Source: Lysobacterales bacterium
GTDB lineage: Bacteria > Pseudomonadota > Gammaproteobacteria > Xanthomonadales > SZUA-36
NCBI GenBank assembly: GCA_013001885.1
Contig: JABDLD010000075.1
Location: forward strand, 124,001 to 188,000
Reading direction: 5' to 3'
Length of the DNA: 64,000 nucleotides
A program made the translations under genes and the position numbers. This document shows positions 7,505-16,410 of this stretch, piece by piece. A model generated the notes under the pieces. That model was not told the origin of the DNA, ran no database searches, and worked only from the letters and a program-made list of their open reading frames with translations. Each line of letters starts with the position of its first letter. The stretch's first letter is position 1.

Positions 7505-9163
7505 TCAGGTCTGGGACAGCGCAATTCGCCGCGACAGAGTGAACACGCCTTTGAGTATTTCCATCACTTCCATCTCACGGGCATATGTTTTCAGCCGGTT
7601 GGGTTCATCGGCTGTCAGGCGGCTTAGGCCGTGCGCCAGGATTTCCCGCGACATCTGCGAAAAATCTTTTTTGCGGCGCTTCACCTGCTTAGCCAGGTCG
7701 GGATCTTTCGAAACGACTGCCTTCATGGCGTCATCAAGTGTGCTGACGACCTCGCTGTGATAGCTGATCAGCACTTCGGCCGTTTGCGGCGAAACGCTGA
7801 CGTCCTCGTCGATTCGCTTGCTCGCTGAAGTCACCATCGCGGTGGCTATCCGGTCGCCGATCTGTTCAAGGTTGTTAGCGACCTCGGTAAGCTCCATCAA
7901 TTCTTTTGACTGGCGTTCGGAAAGTTTTGCCAGGCTGATCTGACCCAGAAACCGGACGATCGCCAGGTGCCTCGCGTCGACGACCCGGTCCATCGCGGCG
8001 ATTTCCTGAAGTTCTGCCCGGGTTCCGGTGATAGCGGCCGGCATAATCTTGCGCACCATTTTCCTGACCCGTTTTCCGAGGCGGCGGATTTCCTGGCGCG
8101 CCGCTTCAAGCGCAACAGATGGCGTCGGTAACAGATCTTCATCGAGATATTTGGGCAACAGAATCTCTTCCGGTTTGATCGGCCGGTCGGGAATGATCCA
8201 TTCGACCAGCCGGGCAAGTTGAGTCGTGAACCCGATAAACAGAAATGCGTTGACGACGTTGAAGAACGTATGGACATTGGCAATCTGGCGTGGTGTGTCG
8301 GCCGCCAGTTGAGCTGCTCCCGTCAGGCCGGCAGCGCCGGGCGAGATCCATTGCGCAAACGCGGCGAGCTGGGGAATGAAGCCGATCCAGATGATGACGC
8401 CTGCGACGTTGAATACCGTGTGCACCAGCGCCGCGCGGACAGCTTCCCGTGGCTTTCCGATGGTGGCCAGGCCCGCCGTGACGCAGGTCCCGATATTGGC
8501 GCCCAGGGCGATGGCAATGGCGGACTCCAGGCCGATCAGGCCCTGTGAGGCCATAACGATCAGGATACCGGTCGTCGCGGAAGACGACTGCACGACAGCG
8601 GTAAACAGCGCGCCGACGGCCGCACCCAGCAGCGGATTCTGCATCGAGATCATGAACTGAACGAAAGGTTCGTAGGAACGCAAAGGGTTCAGCGCTGTGC
8701 TCATGATGCTCATTCCATAGAACACCAGGCCGAGCCCAAGGATGATCATACCAATCTGGCGCCAGTTGTCGCGCTTAGCGGTAAAAGAAACCAGGAAGCC
8801 CGCAGCGACCAGCGGCAGTGCGATCTTGGTCACTTTGAAGGCCAGGATTTGCGCAGTGATCGTAGTGCCGATGTTGGCGCCGATGATTACCGCCACGCTT
8901 TGGGACATGGACATCAGCCCGGCCGAGATGAAACCCACGAGAATCACCGTCGTGACGGATGACGACTGGATGATCGCGGTCACAAAGGCTCCGACACCGA
9001 CGCCTACGAAACGGTTTCGGGTCAGCTTTCCGAGGACATCCTTCATGTAATCCCCGGCCGCGGATTTCAGCGCCTGGGTCATCACGTCCATGCCGAACAG
9101 GAACAGGGCCAGGCCGCCAAACAAACCCGCCCACAACTCGAAACTCGCGAAAGGGCTACTCAT
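7505..9163 (-). CDS. Na/phosphate cotransporter family protein with C-terminal PhoU-like domain
   Basis: This 552-residue protein has two Na/Pi-cotransporter repeats. Each carries the QSSS signature, at Gln66 (IIQSSSVTT) and Gln192 (VVQSSSATT), inside about eight or nine membrane segments. Residues from about 340 onward form a helical cytoplasmic PhoU-like domain. The family imports phosphate with sodium, mostly as a low-affinity route; some members act in efflux. It is encoded beside the high-affinity Pst operon but is separated from pstS by 192 bases. Its ATG overlaps the stop region of the upstream uspA-type gene by 8 bases, so those two are coupled. Confidence 0.92.
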   Translation of the reverse strand: MSSPFASFELWAGLFGGLALFLFGMDVMTQALKSAAGDYMKDVLGKLTRNRFVGVGVGAFVTAIIQSSSVTTVILVGFISAGLMSMSQSVAVIIGANIGTTITAQILAFKVTKIALPLVAAGFLVSFTAKRDNWRQIGMIILGLGLVFYGMSIMSTALNPLRSYEPFVQFMISMQNPLLGAAVGALFTAVVQSSSATTGILIVMASQGLIGLESAIAIALGANIGTCVTAGLATIGKPREAVRAALVHTVFNVAGVIIWIGFIPQLAAFAQWISPGAAGLTGAAQLAADTPRQIANVHTFFNVVNAFLFIGFTTQLARLVEWIIPDRPIKPEEILLPKYLDEDLLPTPSVALEAARQEIRRLGKRVRKMVRKIMPAAITGTRAELQEIAAMDRVVDARHLAIVRFLGQISLAKLSERQSKELMELTEVANNLEQIGDRIATAMVTSASKRIDEDVSVSPQTAEVLISYHSEVVSTLDDAMKAVVSKDPDLAKQVKRRKKDFSQMSREILAHGLSRLTADEPNRLKTYAREMEVMEILKGVFTLSRRIALSQT

Positions 9164-9758
9164 TTACATCATCCGGCTGATCTTCCTTGCTTTTGATTCC
9201 AAGGATCTCCTTCAATTTTTTCCGGTCTTTCTTGATCTGTTTTTTCACACGCTTCTTCTCTTTTTTACCCATTTCACCGTGCGTTTCGGATTTCACGACC
9301 ACGACCGGAATCGTGGACAGTTCTGCAACCCGCTCCGCCACCGCACCCAGCAGCTTATGCGGCAGGGACGTAATCCCGCGGCTCCCCATTACAATCAGCT
9401 GGGCCTTTAAAAGGCCTGCCACCTCGACAATCCGGCTCGGAGGCAGGCCGGGTACGAATTGTAAATCCAGTGTATCGAGTGCGCTCAGCTCGGGATGCTC
9501 CGTGCGGACCTGTTCGAGAAATTCCACCATCATGGCTTCGGCAACGTCCTGCATGGGTTCGAGCCGATCGGTTTTTTTGGGGTGATAGAACCCCGGTTGG
9601 GACGCCATGTCGTGCACCACGTGCAGCAAGGTTATGGGCGCGCCGCTGCATTGGGCAAAATGGCAAGCCCAGATCAGAGCGGCTTTCGAGTCCTCAGAGA
9701 AGTCGATTGCCACAAGAACCGGACTGCCGATTTCTGAGAAAATACGGTCGCTGGACAT
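9156..9758 (-). CDS. Universal stress protein (UspA family) with lysine-rich tail
   Basis: I start it at the ATG at 9758 (MSSDRIFSEIGSPVLVAIDF), which has a good AAAGGAG ribosome site 6 bases upstream. A longer reading frame to 9872 has no such site. The 200-residue protein holds one Usp domain with the nucleotide-binding pattern GSRG followed by LLGAVAERV and a VVVVK end strand. After the domain comes a tail of about 35 residues very rich in Lys (GKKEKKRVKKQIKKDRKK), which is not part of the Usp fold. It could bind nucleic acid or membrane; this is a guess. It is cotranscribed with the downstream Na/phosphate cotransporter. Confidence 0.88.
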   Translation of the reverse strand: MSSDRIFSEIGSPVLVAIDFSEDSKAALIWACHFAQCSGAPITLLHVVHDMASQPGFYHPKKTDRLEPMQDVAEAMMVEFLEQVRTEHPELSALDTLDLQFVPGLPPSRIVEVAGLLKAQLIVMGSRGITSLPHKLLGAVAERVAELSTIPVVVVKSETHGEMGKKEKKRVKKQIKKDRKKLKEILGIKSKEDQPDDVNE

Positions 9759-9913
9759 AGGTGACTCCTTTAGCACTGGGTGCGATGCAGGCATATTGCG
9801 ATGAATACTTTGCCCGATCATTACACAAAAGAGATTGTCCCCGGTCAACTTCTGAAAAGAAAACAGGTGCAATGTATGTTTGAATTGTAAAACCGGGACA
9901 GGCAGATTTTTAC

Positions 9914-11722
9914 ATGACTTCCGAGCAGGTACAGATACTTCTCATTCTTGCCGCCACCATTGGTCTTTTTCTCTGGGGCCGCTGGCGGCACGACATCGTG
10001 GCGCTAGGTTGCCTGCTGGCGGCCGTCTTCACCGGAATCGTGCCGTCAAACCAGGCGTTTTCGGGTTTTGGTCATCCGGCCGTGATCACGGTGGGCTGCG
10101 TGCTCATCCTCAGCTGGGGTCTGCAGTCCACCGGGGCGGTTGACCTGCTGGCCCGGCGGCTGCTGCCGGCGTCATCCGGCCCGACTATGACGATCGCAGC
10201 GATCACCGGGCTGGGCGCTGTCCTCTCGGCTTTCATGAACAACGTCGGTGCGCTGGCGTTGCTGATGCCACTCGCGCTCCAGCTGTCCAACCGGCTGGAG
10301 CTGCCTCCCGGCAAGGTGCTGATGCCGTTGTCCTTCGGCACGATACTCGGTGGTATGACGACGCTTATCGGGACCCCGCCCAACCTGATCGTCTCCGGGT
10401 TCAGGGCCAAAAACGGCCTGGACAGCTTCGGCATGTTTGACTTTACGCCGGTGGGTCTCGCGGTTGCAGTGGTCGGCGTGCTGTTCGCCGCGCTGGCCGG
10501 CTGGCGGATTGTGCCGGCCCGTGAGCAAAAGGGCGCGGACAGTTTTGACACGGGGGCCTACCTGGTCGAGGCCAGGATCATGGACAAGGCCAAGGCGGCG
10601 GGAAAAACCATAAAAGAGGTTGAGGCTGTCCTCGAAAAATCGGACGCCCAGGTCACCGGAATGATCCGTAATGAATTTCGGGTTTCGGCGCCAAATCCAC
10701 GGCGGATTTTACGGCCCGGCGACATTTTGATTATCGAAGCGGACCCTGAGTCCCTGTCCGGTGCGCTCTCCAGCCTGGGGCTGGTTCTTGAGGATCACGC
10801 GAGTCTTGAGGCCGAAGAAGAACCCGACAGCGGCGAGGAGCCGAAAGAGAGAGAAAGCGGAGCCAGCGAGACTGTTTTACAGGAACTGGTGGTTATGCCG
10901 AACTCCCGGTTGATTGGCCGGTCCGTTAATGACGTCCACATGCGGACCCGTTACGGCCTGAATCTGCTGGCGATATCGCGTACCGGAAAGCGCACGGTCA
11001 AACGCCTGCGCTCCACGGTCATCAAGGCGGGTGACCTGCTGCTGCTGCAGGGGAATCCCGGCGCGCTGGCCGGGTTTGCGACGAGCTTTGCCTGTGTTCC
11101 GCTGGCGAAAAGAGACATTTCCCTGCCCGACACGCGCAAGACGCTGATGGCCCTGACCGTTATGGCGTTCGCCATTGGCGGCGCGGCTTTCGGCCTGTTG
11201 CCCGCGGCGATTTCTTTCGCTACCGGCGTGCTGGCCCTGATGGTGCTGAAGATCGTGCCGCTAAGAAAACTTTACGACGCCGTGGACTGGCCGGTCATTG
11301 TCTTGCTGGGCGCACTGATACCGGTAGCGGTGGCGATGGAGACTACCGGGGCGGCAGACCTGTTGGCGCGCTCCTTGCTGGAGACGATTGCACGCGGCAG
11401 CCCGGTGATCGCGTTGACGCTGATCCTGGTCGTCACCATGACGCTTTCCGACCTGATGAACAATGCCGCGACCGCGGCGGTGATGGCGCCGATCTCTATC
11501 AGCACGGCGGCGCAGCTGAATTCCAGCCCCGACACGTTCCTGATGGCCGTGGCAATCGGCGCTTCCTGCGCTTTTCTGACCCCGATCGGGCACCAGAACA
11601 ACACGCTGATCCTCGGCCCCGGAGGCTTCCGTTTTGGCGATTATTGGCGGCTCGGCTTACCGATGGAAATCCTGGTCGTGGCGATCAGCGTGCCCATGTT
11701 GCTGATCGTCTGGCCGTTGTGA
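9914..11722 (+). CDS. SLC13-type transporter with two central TrkA-C (RCK_C) domains
   Basis: The protein has 602 residues and the layout membrane half, two TrkA-C domains, membrane half. The first half carries FMNNVGALALLMPLAL and GTPPNLIVSG. The hydrophilic middle (about 210-410) contains two RCK_C-like units, each ending in RPGDILIIE or KAGDLLLLQG. The second half carries SDLMNNAATAAVMAPI. Such proteins transport sulfate or other anions, and the RCK domains are thought to gate them with a small ligand. The substrate is unknown. An acidic linker (EAEEEPDSGEEPKERE) separates the two RCK units. It is transcribed divergently from the uspA-type gene and converges on the cytochrome-rhodanese gene, 15 bases away. 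Confidence 0.9.
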   Translation: MTSEQVQILLILAATIGLFLWGRWRHDIVALGCLLAAVFTGIVPSNQAFSGFGHPAVITVGCVLILSWGLQSTGAVDLLARRLLPASSGPTMTIAAITGLGAVLSAFMNNVGALALLMPLALQLSNRLELPPGKVLMPLSFGTILGGMTTLIGTPPNLIVSGFRAKNGLDSFGMFDFTPVGLAVAVVGVLFAALAGWRIVPAREQKGADSFDTGAYLVEARIMDKAKAAGKTIKEVEAVLEKSDAQVTGMIRNEFRVSAPNPRRILRPGDILIIEADPESLSGALSSLGLVLEDHASLEAEEEPDSGEEPKERESGASETVLQELVVMPNSRLIGRSVNDVHMRTRYGLNLLAISRTGKRTVKRLRSTVIKAGDLLLLQGNPGALAGFATSFACVPLAKRDISLPDTRKTLMALTVMAFAIGGAAFGLLPAAISFATGVLALMVLKIVPLRKLYDAVDWPVIVLLGALIPVAVAMETTGAADLLARSLLETIARGSPVIALTLILVVTMTLSDLMNNAATAAVMAPISISTAAQLNSSPDTFLMAVAIGASCAFLTPIGHQNNTLILGPGGFRFGDYWRLGLPMEILVVAISVPMLLIVWPL

Positions 11723-11737
11723 ACTGGAGGGTTGTTT

Positions 11738-12817
11738 CTAGGGGCTGGTCTGTTCGGCCAGGGTCTGGCCGACCGACACCGGGTACCCCAGGGTTACCCA
11801 GCCCTGGATGCCTTCCCACAGCACCGCGGTGTTTTCTAACCCGAACTCCCGCAAACGCTCGTTCACCGACTCGGCCGCGGCCCGCGGACACTCGCAGTAG
11901 GTGATAATCCAGGTGCCGTCATCCGGCAGGTCCGCCACTAGCTGGTCATATCTTTCATAGTAGTACGGTATCGGCACGGAACCCGCGATGTGCGCCATCT
12001 GCCACATGGACGTTACCCGCGTGTCCAGCAGGACCATGCGCCTTTTATCCTGCAATGCGCGGTATAGATCCTCCGACAGCACGTACCGGCCGTCTTTCAG
12101 CTTGAAGTCCGGTGCTGAAGCGTCGGGATTGAGTATGTACCGGTCGCTTTTTGGCGGCGCCTGCAGCGCGGGCTGCTCCGCAACCCAGCCGGTAGCCCGC
12201 GTGCGCAGAAAGGCTGTAACGCCGTTAATTTCGTCAGCCGAAAGCGTTTCACGGAATGCGCGCATTTCGGTGCCGTCACGGCCATTCTCAATGGCGTACT
12301 TCAGGAACTCATCGGTGTGCAGCGACAACATGGCCGGATTGCCGATGGCCGGCGCGGTGACGCCCTCGCCCTGGCCGCCATGGCACTGGGCGCAGTGCCC
12401 GGCGTAAATGGTTGCGCCCAAATCGATGTCGCCGGAAACGGGTTCCGTCGACAGGTGCAGCGGTTCCACGCCCACCTGGTCTTTCAGCCAGCGCGCAAGC
12501 CGGTCGATTTCTGCGCGGCTCAGCGGACCGCCCATTTCTTCCGAGTACGCGCCCATCGGTGTTCCCCGCCTACCGTAGCCGATGGTGTATTTGATCTCCG
12601 TGGGAAAACCGGACCGAATCAGCGATTCTGAGCGCAATGACGGCGCGTGATCATTCAGATAGCCCTGCCGGTCAGCGCCGTGGCACAGGGCACAGTATTT
12701 CTGGTAGTCGGCGGCGGCCGCAGCCGACTCGGCCTCACTCAACGCAGCCAGGGAAGGTTCGCTGATCGGAAGCAAGATGGCAAAGAGCACCAGCCAGGCG
12801 ATAAATTTTTTTCTCAT
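11738..12817 (-). CDS. Secreted diheme cytochrome c fused to a rhodanese domain
   Basis: I place the start at the ATG at 12817 (MRKKFIAWLVLF), because a signal peptide of about 25 residues begins exactly there; the frame extends upstream to 12871. Two cytochrome c domains follow, with heme motifs CALCH (about residue 42) and CAQCH (about 132), each with a candidate Met ligand (GTPMGAY, GTEMRAF). A rhodanese domain occupies the last third: LLDTR, AHIAGSVPIP and an active loop TYCECPR with two Cys. The protein should be periplasmic. Rhodaneses move sulfane sulfur, and joining one to two c-hemes suggests electron-coupled sulfur oxidation or transfer. That role is inference; I know of no named family with this architecture. 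Confidence 0.85.
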   Translation of the reverse strand: MRKKFIAWLVLFAILLPISEPSLAALSEAESAAAAADYQKYCALCHGADRQGYLNDHAPSLRSESLIRSGFPTEIKYTIGYGRRGTPMGAYSEEMGGPLSRAEIDRLARWLKDQVGVEPLHLSTEPVSGDIDLGATIYAGHCAQCHGGQGEGVTAPAIGNPAMLSLHTDEFLKYAIENGRDGTEMRAFRETLSADEINGVTAFLRTRATGWVAEQPALQAPPKSDRYILNPDASAPDFKLKDGRYVLSEDLYRALQDKRRMVLLDTRVTSMWQMAHIAGSVPIPYYYERYDQLVADLPDDGTWIITYCECPRAAAESVNERLREFGLENTAVLWEGIQGWVTLGYPVSVGQTLAEQTSP

Positions 12818-12863
12818 CGTAAACGCTCCCTGGAGCCTGGTTGAACCGCGGCCTGTAGCTTTC

Positions 12864-13997
12864 TCAGCCATGCTCTATCTGCTCCAGCGCCCGAGCGAGG
12901 TGCCCTACTGTGCGGTCAATGTTATGCAGTTTATCGAGCCCGAACAGGCCCAGTCTGAAGGTCCGGAAGCTTTCGGGCTCGTCACACATCAAGGGCACGC
13001 CGGCGGCGATTTGCAGCCCCTGTTGCATGAATTTGCTGCCGTTCTGGATGTCCGGATCATCGGTGTAGCTCACAACCACGCCGGGTGCCTGGAAGCCTTC
13101 GGCAGCCACACTCCTGATGCCTTTTTCTGCGAGCATGTCCCGTACTTTCCGGCCGAGCTCCAGTTGCTCTTCCCGCACGCGCTCGAAACCGTAGGCTTCG
13201 GTTTCTTTCATCGTCTCACAGAATTGCTTCAGCGCGTCGGTCGGTAAGGTGGCGTGGTAGGCATGGCCGCCATTTTCATAGGCGCGCATGATCTCCAGCC
13301 ACTTGCGCAGGTCACAGGCAAAACTGCTGCTGGTCGTGTTGCCGATCCGCTCGACCGCTGCCGCACTCAACATCACCAGGGCGCTGCAGGGTGAAGCGCT
13401 CCAGCCTTTTTGCGGCGCACTGATCAGGACATCCACGCCACAGGCCTTCATGTCGACCCACAATTCACCGGAGGCGATGCAGTCCAGCACCAGTAATCCG
13501 CCCACCGAGTGGACGGCATCAGCCAATGATCGTATGTAATCATCAGGCAGCAACATGCCGGCGGAAGTTTCGACATGAGGGGCAAAAACCACGCTGGGTT
13601 TTTCCGCCTTTATCGTCTCTACCGCCTCCGCGACGGGAACCGGGGCGAACGGCGCTTGCGGCCCATCCCCGGTCGTCCGGGCTTTCAGCACGGTTGTCCC
13701 CGAGTCGATACCGCCGGCCTCGAGTATCTGCGACCAGCGAAAACTGAAATATCCGTTTCGGATCACCAGGCACCGCTGTCCGGTTGCAAATTGCCGGGCG
13801 ACGGCTTCCATCCCGTAGGTACCGCCGCCGGGCACGACCACGACGGAGTCCGCGCTGTAAACCTCCTTCAGGGTCGCCGATATATCGTTCATGACGTGCT
13901 GAAAGGTGCTGGACATGTGGTTCAATGAGCGGTCGGTGAAGACCACGGAGTATTCGAGCAGGCCGTCGGGGTCCACGTCGGGCAACAAACCAGGCAT
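12864..13997 (-). CDS. Class V aminotransferase (alanine-glyoxylate / serine-pyruvate type)
   Basis: The 377-residue protein belongs to the PLP-dependent class V aminotransferases. The phosphate-binding GGGTYGMEA loop is seen near residue 58, the aspartate strand LLVLDCIAS near 168, and the PLP lysine in SAPQKGWS near 198. Family members transfer amino groups between alanine, serine or aspartate and glyoxylate, pyruvate or similar acids in the cytoplasm. The N-terminus LPDVDPDGLLEYSVV is characteristic of a subgroup often annotated as alanine-glyoxylate aminotransferase. It is followed after 46 bases by the cytochrome-rhodanese gene on the same strand. The exact substrates cannot be decided. 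Confidence 0.88.
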   Translation of the reverse strand: MPGLLPDVDPDGLLEYSVVFTDRSLNHMSSTFQHVMNDISATLKEVYSADSVVVVPGGGTYGMEAVARQFATGQRCLVIRNGYFSFRWSQILEAGGIDSGTTVLKARTTGDGPQAPFAPVPVAEAVETIKAEKPSVVFAPHVETSAGMLLPDDYIRSLADAVHSVGGLLVLDCIASGELWVDMKACGVDVLISAPQKGWSASPCSALVMLSAAAVERIGNTTSSSFACDLRKWLEIMRAYENGGHAYHATLPTDALKQFCETMKETEAYGFERVREEQLELGRKVRDMLAEKGIRSVAAEGFQAPGVVVSYTDDPDIQNGSKFMQQGLQIAAGVPLMCDEPESFRTFRLGLFGLDKLHNIDRTVGHLARALEQIEHG

Positions 13998-14105
13998 TTT
14001 CTTGGTCTCGTGTTGGAACTGGGGACATCAGAATATCACCTGCCTGTTAAAATGTGGCTCTGAAACCGGAGTTTTTTTGACTCATCACAACAGGACATCA
14101 GATTG

Positions 14106-14735
14106 ATGAAATTTTATGATTGCCAGACCGCACCCAGCCCTCGCCGGGTGCGCATGTTCATCACCGAGAAGGGGATTGAAATTCCGACCGTGCAGATAGA
14201 TCTCCGCAAGGGCGAGCAGCTGGGCGAGGCGTTCCAAAAAATCAATCCGCGCTGCACCGTGCCCGTGCTGGAGCTGGATGACGGCACCTGTCTGACCGAC
14301 ACGCTGGCCATCTGTCATTACCTGGAATCGCAGTTTCCTGAACCCAACCTGATGGGGCGGGATGGCCGGGAACAGGCGCTGGTCATGAACTGGCATGAGC
14401 AGATTTTGACAGAGGGTTTCCTGGCCGGCGGCGAAGCGTTGCGCAACTTTGTCAAAGGGTTCGAGAACCGGGCGCTGACCGGGCCGAAGAGTTTCCGACA
14501 GATTCCGGAACTGGCTGAACGCGGCCGGGACCGGCTGAAACTGTTCATGAAGGTTCTTGATGAGCGGCTCGCGCAGTCGCCCTGTGTTGCGCTGGAGCGC
14601 TTTACGATGGCGGACATTGGCGCATTCGTCTGTGTCGATTTTGCCGGCTGGGTAAAATTGCCGGTGCTCGAGCGGTGGCCCAACATCAGGCGCTGGCACG
14701 GCGAAATCTCAAAACGCCCCAGTGCTTCGGTCTAG
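14106..14735 (+). CDS. Glutathione S-transferase family protein
   Basis: The 209-residue protein has an N-terminal thioredoxin-like domain starting MKFYDCQTAPSPRRVRMF, with the cis-Pro motif CTVPVLELDDG and the TLAICHYLE helix, and an alpha-helical C-terminal domain containing FTMADIGAFVCVDF. These are standard GST features; the substrate is unknown. I use the ATG at 14106 rather than the TTG one codon earlier. It is followed 12 bases later by tpm, so the two may form a small detoxification operon, using glutathione conjugation and S- or Se-methylation respectively. Confidence 0.9.
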   Translation: MKFYDCQTAPSPRRVRMFITEKGIEIPTVQIDLRKGEQLGEAFQKINPRCTVPVLELDDGTCLTDTLAICHYLESQFPEPNLMGRDGREQALVMNWHEQILTEGFLAGGEALRNFVKGFENRALTGPKSFRQIPELAERGRDRLKLFMKVLDERLAQSPCVALERFTMADIGAFVCVDFAGWVKLPVLERWPNIRRWHGEISKRPSASV

Positions 14736-14747
14736 CCGGAGGCGCGC

Positions 14748-15410
14748 GTGAAAGCGGAATTTTGGCACGAACGCTGGGAAAAAGGAGAAATCGGCTTTCA
14801 CCAGGGTGATTTCAACCGGCACATGCAGGACTTTCTCGGCCGGCTCGGGGTACGGCCCGGGGCCCATATTTTCGTGCCTCTTTGCGGCAAAAGCCTGGAT
14901 ATGCTGTGGTTGGCTGGTGAGGGGTACCGGGTAAGCGGTATCGAGCTCAGCCCACTGGCTGCCGAAGGCTTTTTTACCGAGAACGGGCTGGATTACGCCG
15001 TTGAAAAGCAAGCGGGTACGGTTATTTACCGTGGAGAAAATGTCGAGATTTTCTGCGCGGATTTCTTTTCCCTGGAACAGTCGGCGCTGGCCCGCATTGA
15101 CGCGGTATATGACCGTGCAGCGCTGATCGCGTTGCCCCCGGAGATGCGCCCGGCCTATGCCAGCCGCCTCAGTCGATGGGTTGATGCTGGAGTTCGGTGC
15201 TTGCTTGTGACCCTCGAGTACCCCGGGGAGCAGATGCGCGGCCCGCCTTTTTCGGTTGATGCGGAGGAAGTGAAGACATTATTCCAGGCAAACTGGCGGC
15301 TCGAGCAAATCCATGTCGAGGATTGCCTGGTGCGTGAACCCCGTTTCAGGAAAAAAGGACTGACCCGGCTCGACGAACGGGTTTTCATTCTGCAAAGGCG
15401 CGCAGCCTGA
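14748..15410 (+). CDS. tpm: Thiopurine S-methyltransferase
   Basis: The protein has 220 residues from a GTG start. The SAM-binding motif is FVPLCGKSLDMLWLAGEGY, and the acidic residue follows in VSGIELS. The N-terminus FWHERWEKGEIGFHQ is diagnostic of bacterial Tpm, as is DAVYDRAALIALPPEMR in the middle. Bacterial Tpm methylates thiols and converts tellurite or selenium oxyanions to volatile methylated forms. It follows the GST gene closely. The natural substrate here is unknown. Confidence 0.94.
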   Translation: MKAEFWHERWEKGEIGFHQGDFNRHMQDFLGRLGVRPGAHIFVPLCGKSLDMLWLAGEGYRVSGIELSPLAAEGFFTENGLDYAVEKQAGTVIYRGENVEIFCADFFSLEQSALARIDAVYDRAALIALPPEMRPAYASRLSRWVDAGVRCLLVTLEYPGEQMRGPPFSVDAEEVKTLFQANWRLEQIHVEDCLVREPRFRKKGLTRLDERVFILQRRAA

Positions 15411-15421
15411 AAGCAGACCAT

Positions 15422-15449
15422 GGAATAAACAAGGCGCCTGCTGCGTATA
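15422..15449 (+). promoter_or_regulatory. Candidate ECF-type promoter of the first sigma operon
   Basis: A GGAATA hexamer (15422-15427) is followed after exactly 16 bases by CGTATA (15444-15449). This is the layout of promoters read by ECF sigma factors, which often activate their own operons. It lies 13 bases before the sigma ATG, so the leader would be very short. It is predicted by pattern only. Confidence 0.45.
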
Positions 15450-15462
15450 GTTACTGAAGCTG

Positions 15463-15954
15463 ATGAAAAATACAGAGATGCGACAGGAACTGATACAACT
15501 GGGCGGCGGCGCGCATGCGCTGGCCATTCAAATCCTCGGCAATCCCGATGACGCGGCGGATGCGGTCCACGAAGCGTTCGCCAAGGTGCTCGCCAGACCG
15601 GCCGCATACGACGTCAATAAGGGAGCGTTCAAACCGTGGTTTTTGAGGGTCGTGCGTAATCAGTGCGTTGACCTGCTTCGGCGCCGACGCACCGTGGAGT
15701 CCGTCAATGCCCTGGTGAATCCGGGTAAGGCTCCTGATCAGGCGCTCGAAGCCCTGCAGCGGGACGAAAGCCTTAAAAGAGCGCTGTCCGGCATGCCGGC
15801 GGAGCAGCGCCAAATCTTGGTATTGAGGGATTATCTTGACCTGTCGTATGCAGAAATTGCCGACGTGCTCAGCCTGGCGGCCGGTACCGTGATGTCGCGG
15901 CTGCACCGGGCACGATTGGCGTTGAGAGGAGTTTTGGAGAGGAATGATGGATAA
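15463..15954 (+). CDS. ECF-family RNA polymerase sigma factor
   Basis: This 163-residue sigma-70 family protein has only regions 2 and 4. Region 2 shows ILGNPDDAADAVHEAFAKVL and WFLRVVRNQCVDLLRRRR. Region 4 shows LPGM-like PAEQRQILVLRDYLDLSYAEI and a helix-turn-helix ending in VMSRLHRARLALR. ECF sigma factors direct a stress regulon and are held by an anti-sigma factor. The next gene overlaps by 11 bases and encodes a zinc-motif anti-sigma factor. The inducing signal is unknown. Confidence 0.93.
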   Translation: MKNTEMRQELIQLGGGAHALAIQILGNPDDAADAVHEAFAKVLARPAAYDVNKGAFKPWFLRVVRNQCVDLLRRRRTVESVNALVNPGKAPDQALEALQRDESLKRALSGMPAEQRQILVLRDYLDLSYAEIADVLSLAAGTVMSRLHRARLALRGVLERNDG

Positions 15955-16408
15955 AACACGGAGCACCGGGAATCCTGCTGAAGCACACGTGAATGAGCGG
16001 CTGTCGGGTTATCTTGACGGCGAATTAACGCAGCAGAACCGCCAGCAGGTGAGCCTCCACCTGGAGACATGCCGGCTGTGCGCGGAAAATCTGGAGTCGC
16101 TGCGGGAGTTGCGCGGCCGCATGGGCCAGGCCGGGTTGGGCAACACGGACAAAGAGGTTTGGAGAGAGATGATGGACGACACGACTGTCAGGTTTACACG
16201 CGGAATTGGCTGGATTCTGTTCCTCGGGGGCCTGTTGATTATCGCCGGCATCGGGGTGTTTATGTTTATCAGCAGTACGTCGATGGGCGTTGGCGAGAAA
16301 CTTCTGGCCAGCGCGGTGTATATTGGGTTGGGAGCACTGTTTGTTTCCGTTCTGCGGCAGCGGTTGATCGAACGCAAGACCGACAGATACAAAGACGTGG
16401 AGATTTGA
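15944..16408 (+). CDS. Zinc-motif (ZAS) anti-sigma factor, membrane anchored
   Basis: The 154-residue protein has an N-terminal anti-sigma domain with the HxxxCxxC zinc motif (His39, Cys43, Cys46). Two membrane segments follow, at about residues 86-108 and 117-136, and a short basic tail. It overlaps the ECF sigma gene by 11 bases, the usual arrangement for a cognate pair. ZAS proteins can release their sigma factor on thiol oxidation or by proteolysis; which applies here cannot be told. Confidence 0.87.
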   Translation: MMDKTRSTGNPAEAHVNERLSGYLDGELTQQNRQQVSLHLETCRLCAENLESLRELRGRMGQAGLGNTDKEVWREMMDDTTVRFTRGIGWILFLGGLLIIAGIGVFMFISSTSMGVGEKLLASAVYIGLGALFVSVLRQRLIERKTDRYKDVEI

Positions 16409-16410
16409 AA

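Noticed and set aside
16069-16410. N-terminal extension of the YbjQ-like protein
   Set aside because: The open frame runs out of phase through the anti-sigma gene; the family starts at MIVVTSETI (16411).
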